From Linanthus parryae (Eukaryota > Streptophyta > Magnoliopsida > Ericales > Polemoniaceae), in the NCBI GenBank assembly GCA_023055425.1, contig JALGPY010000010.1:53791665-53855664 (forward strand): a DNA stretch of 64,000 nt. Direction: 5' to 3'. Positions within the stretch are counted from its first letter, which is position 1; every line of letters starts with the position of its first letter. Below are positions 32,801 through 41,885 of this stretch, piece after piece. A program made the position numbers and the translations under genes. The notes beneath the pieces were generated by a model that saw nothing but the letters and a program-made list of their open reading frames with translations, ran no database searches and was not told where the DNA came from.

Positions 32801-35249
32801 AACACAGCAGCTTGAAAAGCATGATACCAAAAATATTTTGGAAGACAAGCTTGATGCATGAGAGTGACAGCAGTTTCAACAATGTGTCTATGTTTTCTTT
32901 CAGCTAGACCATTTTGTTGAGGTGTATAGGGACAAGACTTTTGATGTGTAATCCCATTTGCAGACAAAAATTGTTGAAACACATAAGACATATACTCACC
33001 ACCACCATCACTTCTTAATATTCTAATAGGACAATTTAATAATTTCTCAATTTGGTTCTTGAAAATAGGAAAAACATTGTAGAGATCAGATTTGTTAACA
33101 AGAGGAAAGATCCAGCTAAATCTGGAGTAATCATCAACAAAGAGTACATAATATCTGTATCCATGATAAGATTTAACAGAAGCAGGACCCCACATATCAC
33201 TATGGAGTAAATGGAGAGGTTGAGTGGTATGATGAACAACCTCAGAAAATGGTAACTTTGTAGTTTTTACTTTTAAACAAGATTCACACATAACAGAAGA
33301 GCATGATTTAAGATCTAAATTAACATTAACTTGTTTCAAAACTTCATCAGAGGGATGTCCCAATCTGGAATGCCACAAAGAGTTACTCACTTTCTTACAT
33401 AAATTAGAACTATGACTGTTTGTTTCAGAAAATAACTTAGAAAGAAAAACATTTCTTGGAGTAGAGTGAATTGGATATAATTCATTTTCACTCTTGCCTT
33501 GATAGAGAATTGTTCCTGCTGCATTGTCCTGAATATAAAAGAAATCAGCATTAAACACAAATTGACAATTATGTTCAAGACACATTTTATGAACTGATAG
33601 AAGATTTGTTGCTATTGAAGGAACATGAAATGTATTAGAAAGTTTAAACACATGAGAAGAGGTTGTGATGTGAGCAGTACCAGAGTGATTTATGGGAAGA
33701 TTTTGACCACTCCCAACAGAGACTTGATCATAACCATTATAAGGTTCCACCAAGGAGAGATGACTCAAATCTGAGGTCATGTGATTGGTAGCACCAGTGT
33801 TAGTGAGCCAAGATGGGTGTGAGTAGTGAGACTGATTGGTGACAGCAGACATTGCTGTCAAACTCTCAGGTGGAGTCTTGCCTTTATAGGCATGGTCCAT
33901 TCTGTGCCAGCAATCAAGGGCACTATGATAGTCATAGCCACATATTTGACATGTTACATGAGCATTGTTAGATCCATTGGACCTTCCTCTTCCTCCATTT
34001 CCAGTCCTATTGTTACCTCCTCTATACCCATTTTGATTTCTCCCTCCATTGTTATAGCCTTGATAGCCTCTACCTCTAGACTGTCAATTACCTCTTCCAC
34101 CATTTGTGCCACCTCTATTTGTTCCTCCTCTATAGCCACCCCTAGAGTTACTATAATTAGCACTAGGGTTTTGACTTGTTTGACCACTAGACATAGGTGA
34201 CATAGATGCAGTAAAGGCAGTAGAGTTCAAATCATTTCCAGCACTTATCTGAGCCTCAAACATTTGCTCTTGAGTTTTAAGAAGGACATGTAATTCCTCA
34301 AGAGACATAGATCCAAAACCAAGGGTTATACTGAGAGTGGTACGGAAAGAATTATATTCAGGTGGCAGACCATTCAGAGTAAACAGGAGCATATCTTCAT
34401 CATCAATTATAACAAAAGCAGCATGTAGTTTGTCTCTAAGAGATTTGAGTTTCTGAATATACACATCAATAGAGTCACCCTTTTTCTTTAGGGTTTGCAA
34501 TTTGGTCTTCAATTGCATAATATTAGAGCGAGTCAAAGAGGCATACCTGCGTTCTAGGGCTAACCATACCTCTCGAGAAGTCGTACGGCCAATAACCAGA
34601 GTTAGGGCTTCCTGGGTCAGAGTCGCGTTGAGAAGAGTCAGGATCGCTTGATCTTGGATTTGCCATGCAGAGAAGGCTGGGTTTATCACCGGAGAAACTG
34701 AACCATCATCGGCCGTCAGATACTGAGGAGGACATGGAATCGAACCGTCGAGGTAACCATATAGAGATTGTGTCCGAAAGATCGAAGAAATCTGGTGTTT
34801 CCAGATCACAAAGTTGGTATTATCCAACTTGAAAGGCATAAGATTGTTGATACTGGATAGAAGATAAAGGGGGTTTTGATTCCCCGAAGGGTTTGAGTTG
34901 CTCATGGTGAGGGATGGAGGAGTATGAGTGATTTGGGTGTCAAACGGAGTAGGTAGCATCAGAGCAACCTGGCTCTGATACCATGAAAGAACCCGTTAGG
35001 GTTTTGCAGAAATCAATCGAAGAAGATGAAGATGCAGAGAGAAAATCATATTTGATGGAATCTCATTCAGCTTAACCCTAACCACAATTTAGTGAGTATA
35101 TATACTCACAACCTAACCATGGTCACTTACCTAACTATGGTAAGTGACCGTTACACAAATTACAGCCTGGCAACACAGTTTACTGAAATTACACAGAAAC
35201 CCCTCCACACACTTTAGGTAAATTACAAACTTTCCCATTTACTCTAATA
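29840..35249 (-). mobile_element. Young Ty1/Copia LTR retrotransposon (minus strand)
   Basis: LTRs at 29840-30105 and 34984-35249 are both 266 bp and differ at one position (ACAATTTAC versus ACAGTTTAC). The target duplication AGCTA flanks the element at 29835-29839 and 35250-35254. The reverse-complemented primer site GCTCTGATACCA (34972-34983) abuts the right LTR. Read on the minus strand, a purine-rich GAGAGGGCA precedes the left LTR. LTR termini are TA..CA in both copies rather than the usual TG..CA. The near-identity implies a recent insertion. Confidence 0.97.
30135..34959 (-). pseudogene. Copia gag-pol polyprotein, nearly intact but disabled
   Basis: Gag starts at 34959 or, more likely, at the second Met (34905, MSNSNPSGNQ). 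It contains the Copia gag region (FVIWKHQISSIFRTQSL), a Gly/Arg/Asn-rich tract and an intact CCHC knuckle (CQICGYDYHSALDC). Then come protease, integrase (HSRLGHPSD, DDYSRFSWIF, RSDGGGEY), RT (LLYVDDIIITG) and RNase H (DADWAGN, SAEAEYRSLA). Three defects are visible: a TGA stop at 34084-34086 in the Gly/Arg tract, Asn instead of the catalytic Asp in the protease (LTNTGAT), and a frameshift at the five-A run 31064-31068 before RNase H. The frame then stays open to 30135, giving an unusual C-terminal extension of about 130 residues. It resembles the Ale/Retrofit group, by motif impression only. Confidence 0.93.
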
Positions 35250-35254
35250 AGCTA

Positions 35255-35893
35255 AGGCTTTCCACGCCTGGATTCGAGGGTTGGGATTTCGGTTGAGGGC
35301 TGCTAGAGTTGGTGAGAGTCCGGGTTCTAATTTGTTTTAGTTTTATTGTTTTTTGCTTGTTAACGAGACCAAAGAAAATCAACGGCATATGTGAATTGTG
35401 GTTTCTGGGCTTCGAAATTAATCGTTTTGCTGATTTTCCTGAACTAGAATTGTTCTTTGTTCGGCCTGATTATTGAATTCATAGGTTTTGGTTTGTGGGT
35501 AGTGAGAATTTTCCTGGGTTGTTCTGTGTTTCTTCAGAGCAGTTGATTTGAAGAAGCAGAGCTCTTTTGACACACATCCATACACATATAAACTAAATCC
35601 TCCACCAATGCACAGAGAGAACAGACACAAGTTAATGTTGTATATACTATTAAGAAGTTCATTGCAATGTTCATAATCATATAAAATCAAATTCCTAGAA
35701 TGCATCAAGTGTCAAAAGAGCGCATAGAGAGGAAGGTTACAAATACTGAAAACAGACCTCCATCTTCTTAAGCATATCTCTGAGCTTTTCAGGGCGTCAC
35801 GTCCTTGCGTTGCCATTCCCATCTTACTACCTGAAGAAGAAGGTAATTTCATAATGAACAACCAATTGAGCTTGTATGAATGAGCTAAATTAC
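35255..35893. other. Spacer, no gene recognised
   Basis: The minus-strand ORF at 35418-35708 has no recognisable domain. A short open stretch near 35745-35825 (minus) reads PEKLRDMLKKMEV and could be a neighbour of the exon-like segment at 35894-36042. Confidence 0.45.
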
Positions 35894-36042
35894 CTTCTTC
35901 TCCTTGGGATCCCTAATTTTCTTTGGGCATAGTACAAGCAACCAATTTGCTTCTCCACATTGTCAATGAGGATGGATTATGTAGCATCCGGGCCAAAGAT
36001 AAATGTGTAGACATGGATCAGCTGATCAATCTCACGTGTGAC
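35894..36042 (-). pseudogene. Unidentified exon-like segment with an internal stop
   Basis: The minus strand encodes protein-like sequence (VTREIDQLIHVYTFIFGPD, then DNVEKQIGCLYYAQRKLG) interrupted by a TAA at 35977-35979. A donor-like AG/GTAATT follows at its end. I do not recognise the family. It is probably a decayed exon of a host gene broken up by the insertions around it. Confidence 0.3.
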
Positions 36043-37290
36043 ATCCTTCTATCAAGTAACTCATGTCATGGTAGGTAATAATAGCATTGATTTCCTTAGC
36101 AATGATATCTGGACCAAACATGATACTGCATACAACAATTACGTGAAAAATAAAAGTATCAACCAGATTCGATTATACGACCACCAAATTTATTTCAGTC
36201 AATCCCATCACTGGGTAGTAATTAGCAAGTATCACGGTCTATCTACTTGACCAAACAAAGTTACAATAAAACAAGGCATGGAGTCAAAATATAAGACGAT
36301 TGCTTTATCTGGAAGCAATTTATATTGTCGAAGGCATGGAGCCATACCAACAAGCTTGAGATAGGATGAAAATACGTATGCTAATCCAGATACAATAAGA
36401 CTGACCATATAAATTTGCCATACATATTTTCATCCTTCGTAATTTTCTTGATACTGACAACAATGGCCTATCATGACCATGAATGAAAGCATAACACCAT
36501 GAAAATGTTTATTTATCCACTGGTCAGTGATTGGTCATTGCACATAAAGTAAGTTTCTAAAATATAATACAACCCAACCCATCCATCTTTCTGAAGCTAG
36601 ATGCATATACTTCTTTCCACTACTTGTTGGCGCAATTTGCAAATAACCAAAAAGCTGATTGTGATTGATTTTGACTGACTGACAAAACATTATATTGGAT
36701 ACGGAATGAAGTAAGCTAACTGGATACGATGCATGTGTACATTCCATGGCCTTGCATTAGTTTTCGATTTCACCCCTTAACCTTTCATTTACCAAATATG
36801 GTCCTTGGTGTTTTGCAACTCAGAACTTGGAATTGCTATAACTGTTTTTCAATCTGATTCACAAACGTGGAGTATTACAATGACTGAAAAATAGGAAAAA
36901 CAAATATGATGGGCTATGAAATTGAAATATTCGTTAATGCTCATGAAAAAAAATTAGACAGATTCGGGTTCCTTTTCTCTTTTAATTTACATAAATACCA
37001 TGGCCTACGCACAAAAGGAGAGGGATAACACTATCAAGTATCAACATATAAGAGTCTTTTATGATGCTAACATGAATTGAAGACTAAAATTTATGGCAAA
37101 AAGAAAAGGGCTAGATAACCCTTGAGCAAAGAATCATTTACTCAAACATTATTACAATCTTGTTTTTCTCCATAGGATGGGAGTAGATAAGATAAAATGA
37201 TTCCACAATGATTTCAGTAAAAGAAAAGAACAGAGGGGGTTTTGAAAACCGAATGTTCACAACTGAAAATTCTGCAGAGTCAGGATACTA
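36043..37290. other. Gene-free AT-rich spacer
   Basis: No credible coding region; short ORFs at 36038-36250 (+) and 36535-36747 (-) lack recognisable domains. No repeats were noticed. Confidence 0.55.
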
Positions 37291-37295
37291 ACTTC

Positions 37296-37379
37296 TTGAT
37301 ACGACTAAACGTATCGATAGCTAAAATAAACTAAAAACAAAAGGATGAAGAGATTGATTTGTTTCTTGATTGAATAAAG

Positions 37380-37423
<44 letters not shown>

Positions 37424-37571
37424 GGGGGGAGACTACACTGCTAAGAACCCTAACCTAACCTAGACTCCTACGGGTCAAGCCCGGACCAACTAAATAACAT
37501 AATTAAATAAATAGTCATTAATTAACTAACAACTAAACAAATAAATATTATTGAGACTGCTATCCGTATCA
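37296..37571 (-). mobile_element. Solo LTR of the TGATACG family, containing a 41-base poly(G)
   Basis: It starts TGATACGACTAAACGTATCG and ends CCGTATCA. The 5-bp target duplication CTTCT is exact on both sides (37291-37295 and 37572-37576). The minus orientation is inferred from similarity to the LTRs at 48945-52539: an AATTAAATAAATA-type tract next to a GGTCAAGCCCGG block. The poly(G) run is at 37382-37422. It lies next to the 3' end of the DUF7086-like gene. Confidence 0.88.
37382..37422 (+). repeat. Poly(G) tract of 41 bases
   Basis: An uninterrupted run of 41 G is followed by AGGGGGGAG. On the minus strand, the LTR's sense orientation, it is poly(C). It is much longer than chance would allow and could form G-quadruplexes. 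The exact count may be affected by sequencing. Confidence 0.9.
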
Positions 37572-37705
37572 CTTCTCCTCCCTATATCTCTTTACTAAGA
37601 TTCTCACTGTTGATAATCGTTGTTATCAAGCTGGTAGGCCAGATCTTGGTAGATTTCGTACAGAAGCTGATTTCCGTATCACTTCTCCTCCCTATATCTC
37701 TTTAC
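37564..37705 (+). repeat. 32-bp direct repeat spanning the LTR border
   Basis: The sequence beginning CCGTATCACTTCTCCTCCCT occurs at 37564-37595 and again at 37674-37705, 110 bp apart. It joins the last 8 bases of the solo LTR to its flank, so the duplication seems to have occurred after the LTR inserted. The second copy overlaps the stop codon of the DUF7086-like ORF. Confidence 0.85.
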
Positions 37706-38204
37706 GTTGGTTTGCGTATTTTCTGAGAATGTTGATGTTGAGATCACCCAAGAGTCTTGAGGCGTAGAGGAAGAGCCAGTTGCAATCATCCGTGGTTGGG
37801 TCCAAGACTCCACCGCAGTCCAGGCAATTGGGTTTCTCTGGTAGTTGCCATGGAACAGGTGCAGTACCCTGCAGATCGGCTCGGTTCTGGTCAAGATGGG
37901 TGGAGATAGTGTTGTGAGAGGCTTGTAAGTCTGCAGAGATCCCAAATTTGTTGCCACACCTAGTACACTTACAGACCCCACTAACCAGTACCCTGTTGTC
38001 TCCAAACAACTCTTCGTCCATCTCAACAAGTTGATGCAATCCACGAACATGGGTCGGATCGTCGCCGATTTGCCAGAAAAATGGACTTGTGGTGTCCGGG
38101 AGTACGCGGCTTGGGGCGGAGAAAGGCCGCGGGGGAACGGCGTTTCTGGGGACTGGTCGAATCGGATTAGGGCGATTCGGGTTCACACGATTGCTCGAAG
38201 CCAT
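37692..38204 (-). CDS. DUF7086-like protein, possibly truncated at the C-terminus
   Basis: Starting at ATG 38204 the ORF gives about 170 residues. The N-terminus is Pro/Arg/Asn-rich. The domain-like part has a paired-Cys motif (CKCTRCGNKFGI), a helical stretch (ISTHLDQNRADLQ), a second Cys pair (NCLDCGG) and NWLFLYASRLLGDL. This fits the plant DUF7086 family, whose function is unknown; the Cys pairs suggest zinc binding. Family members usually continue some 40 residues beyond this point. Here the frame stops at 37692 exactly where the duplicated sequence next to a solo LTR begins, so the end is probably lost. The frame also extends upstream to 38291 without an ATG. Confidence 0.6.
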   Translation of the reverse strand: MASSNRVNPNRPNPIRPVPRNAVPPRPFSAPSRVLPDTTSPFFWQIGDDPTHVRGLHQLVEMDEELFGDNRVLVSGVCKCTRCGNKFGISADLQASHNTISTHLDQNRADLQGTAPVPWQLPEKPNCLDCGGVLDPTTDDCNWLFLYASRLLGDLNINILRKYANQRKEI

Positions 38205-38291
38205 GCTGCTGATCGGACAACAAGACACTGCAAACTGGACTCTCTGTGTATATGACGAATTGTACACTCTCAAGCGGGAAACGAAGTTCAA

Positions 38292-39330
38292 CTACCAGCA
38301 AGCTCTAGCTTTATACAAGTCGTCGTCTCACTAGATTCACTCCTAGTTCCTTGCGCAATCGGACAACAAGTGTTTACGTACGCTCTCGGGGCGGTTCCAC
38401 AGCATATAAAGGTTGGGGGCTACAGCCCCCACTCATATTTACAATTCTTATTTTACCCTTATTTTATGTAGCTTTTTCAATTTAACCACAGAATATTTGC
38501 ACTATAGCCCCCACTCAATTGTCAATATTAAGATTTTTCTCTTATTTTGAGAAATTTTTCTAATTTAACCCCTACTATATCAAATTCCTGGATCCGATCC
38601 GCCACGCTCTCTATAAGTTGTCCCACTATCTTGGACACGAAAAATTTTATTTGCTCAAAGAGCACCACGTCATTGTGACACGTGGTGCACTGCACCATTC
38701 AACAACTCACACTTATGTCTACTAGTGTTAAGCACTACTCCTATAAGTTATAACCAAAAAATCAGTATCCGACATAACTATTTTTCTGTCTCCTACTCAC
38801 CACATTTTTATTGTATATGTCTAATTGTGAGTGGAATTGAGCACCATGTATGATTTGCTCTGTGAGCGTCTAAGAATTACGGAAACAAGTCTTCTATAAC
38901 TATTTCTTTTTGTTAAGTCTAAAATAAGAAAAATACGTTACTCAAAGTAGATATTATGGTAAATCAACTATTTTCATTTTTCCGTTTAAAAAAGACCCTA
39001 TTTTCATTTTTTTTCCTGAAATACTATTTTCATTTTAATGCGATCTTTATTTATTTATTTATTTATTTTTGATAAGTGCGATCTTTATTTTTTTTTGTAG
39101 TAGTTATTGTTTTTTTTGTGGTAATTGATATTTTTATTATTTTTTCTTTTTTTTGTATTTTTTTAAATTATTTTTCAATTATCTCATAATTATTAATATA
39201 CCAAAAAATTTCTCTAAACCTTATTAGTGTAATTCTATTATATTTTTATGTTTATAATTTTTTTTATTTTAATTATTAATTAATTGGGCAAATGGTTAAC
39301 AATATGTGTATTAGGATGATATTAGTTGCC
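38292..39330. other. AT-rich spacer
   Basis: A TATATG-like box near 38405 could serve the minus-strand DUF7086-like gene. Beyond that there are long T runs (38930-39280) and no ORF or RNA. The sequence TAGCCCCCACTCA-like recurs near 38420 and 38508. Confidence 0.5.
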
Positions 39331-39570
39331 ACTTCCATTCTTCTCTTTTTCCCCATTTTGACTTTTTGACACCTGTTTGGGCTATTTTGACTGGGTGGTT
39401 TGGATCACAAAAGGATGCGTTTCATTGATGATTTTTCCACCTGTGTTATAGAGTAACTTTTATTTTACCACACTATGAAAAGATTATCTAACCGTTGCAT
39501 CATTTTGTTACCCAAATTACCGGGTCAAAGTGACCCCGTAAATATTCACATGTGACTGGTTATTCTCAAA
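39331..39570. mobile_element. Degenerate MITE copy related to the one at 53221-53480
   Basis: The internal sequence (GGTTTGGATCACAAAA..GATGATTTTT..GTTATAGAGTAA..TTACCGGGTCAAAGTGACCCCG) parallels the Stowaway-type element at 53221-53480. Terminal repeats are not clear, so the borders are approximate. Confidence 0.6.
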
Positions 39571-40214
39571 TTAAATAAATACACACCCATGCCTAAAAAG
39601 TCCCTCACCAACCACCCCTTTCCCCTCCCCATGAGGAGTTGGACCAGACCGTATTTTTGTCCATCCCATGTCCATCCCCTCCCATTGAGAGGTTAGAGAT
39701 GCTCTAATACTAATGTAGTTCTATTTTATGAATCCAAAAAAACATTACAGTAGTTATCCAAACCAAATTCCAAACTTAAAGACTTTAAGAGAAAATGTTA
39801 ATCCAAGTAAAACTCGAAGTGACAGATGACAACGGCTTATAAGGAAACACATGAGGAGATATGAGGGATAAAACCCGAATTACGGAATAGAATTGGGAGA
39901 ATAAATTGTCAACAAAATTTCTTTTATAGAATTAGATCAACAGAGTACATGAAATACCCATCCATAACGGTAAAGAAGCCCTTTAAAAGTTTTTGCATCA
40001 GAACCCGCCTTCTCTCCGCTTAATCTGATGGCAATTACATTTTGAACTAGAATGCCATTGAAGCAACACGATCCACACTGACTAAACTAAGTGTGGCGAG
40101 ATAGACGAAATTTCAGTTTGTATCTAGTAAAGATTTGAATGCGATAAGAATCTGCCGACATAGTACCTTATTTAGGAAAGGTCTGTAATCGCAAATGGAA
40201 CCTCCATTGCAGCA
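39571..40214. other. Gene-free spacer
   Basis: No coding region or repeat was recognised. Confidence 0.55.
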
Positions 40215-40219
40215 AGCAC

Positions 40220-40725
40220 TGTTGGGGAATTAATCGTCGACCCGAATTCCCGCCGCAACGGAAGCAAAAAAACAACGCCGCACGATCACACACTACACAC
40301 ACGCCATATAGGAGAAGAAAAACGACAACAAAAGCATTTAACGTGGTTCGGCAAAACCGCCTACATCCACGGGAGGAGGAGAATTTCACTATATCAATGA
40401 GGGAATACATCGTAGGGGAGAGACGGCTCAATCCGCGGACTACGTCGATGCGGTACTCTCATCCTCATGGCCTACAACCATGAAACCCTAACCTCACACA
40501 TCCGCTCAAAGATATCTCTCACCAATCTCTCTCAACTCAACTCAATTAGAAACAATAACTAGCACCTCTATTTATACTAATATAGAGGAGGTGGAAAAGC
40601 CCACCAAGCCCTAGCCATCACCTCCTCAGAGATCACCTCCTCAGAGGAGATCATCTCCTCAGAGGACAAATCAGACGCATCGGGTACACCGATTCGTCTT
40701 GCGGAATTCGAGACAAAACCCAACA
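40220..40725 (-). mobile_element. Solo LTR with exact target duplication
   Basis: The ends are TGTTGGG and CCCAACA and are flanked by AGCAC at 40215-40219 and 40726-40730. The body has the plant LTR signature AACGTGGTTCGGC followed by CCTACATCCACGG, which suggests minus orientation. A GAGATCACCTCCTCAGAGG-type short repeat occurs near 40625-40665. No internal region remains, as expected after recombination between two LTRs. Confidence 0.9.
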
Positions 40726-40730
40726 AGCAC

Positions 40731-41885
40731 CACCGTGTTATATGCAATTGCTCAATCCCTGCAGGCCTGCACTGCTTCCTAGTATCTTTTGGAGGAATCT
40801 TCAGACATGGAAGCCGGAAATTCTCTTCCTGCCAGAATGTAAGTCCTCCCACCACCAAACATGACTCAAGTTTTAATCCACATCTTTGACCTATCAACAC
40901 AAAGAAAATTCCTTAACTGGCAAGTATAGAAATTGAGAGGCACAAGCTCTACAGACTACAACTCAACCGTTGGCACGTAACAATCACCCAATCTCTCTGC
41001 ACCACAACGCGTGCCTTATTCTGTTATTTAGAGGGTTCCTATCCGGCTATCCCATCGCCCACCAAACACAACCGCCATATAACTAACAACAGTGTAGTTT
41101 AGTAAGTTACATTAAAGAACATAAACCCCATATCTGTATACATCTTTACTATCTTAAAAAAGTGAATAATCAAATTTGATTCAAAAGATGGTTTATTCTA
41201 GATGGTTAATAGATTTAACTGTTAACTCTTCCGAACATGGACCCGTCTCTGAAATATTGTTAATTGCAAAAGTGCCTCTTTTAAACCTAGGCTATGAAAG
41301 AAACATTTGTTGCGCAATGGACTCCTAGCGTCCTACGCAGACTGGTCTTTTAACGTACACTCATATTAACTCTTCTAAGTGAATCGCCGTTTGTATCCCT
41401 CCGGATCCTTTGGTCAAGGACGAAGATGCAGTGTCCCTTCCGTAAGACGCGACTACATTTGTCGCCATGGACGGAAATGGAGGTAATTATCTCTCTGTAT
41501 CTCTACTCCCTTTACCTCTTCTTTATATGTCACTTTTTCTACCTCTCCTTCACTGGTTTGTATCTATCCTCAAGTATCAAAACCATCTTTTCAAGGCATA
41601 ACACCAAAATTCTTCAAAAAGCAACGAAATAGTTTTCTCATGGTAGGGTGAAGTTTAATCGAGGAGCTCAAATCGCATAAAATTGTTTCTAAGAATTTCC
41701 TAATCACTAAGTTTGATTTGATCACCAGTTTCATAAACAAACTTCCAGGTTTTTGGTGTATTGTTCTTCCCTTTTGAAGAATAACAAAGTTTCTTTGTTG
41801 TTTTCTTCCTCACAGACACATATAACTAGGTTGATGCAGGTAACTTTATGGAATGAAATATGATGTTGTATATAAATTTGCCTCT
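40731..41885. other. Spacer, no gene recognised
   Basis: Short ORFs here lack domain features. No repeats were noticed. Confidence 0.5.
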
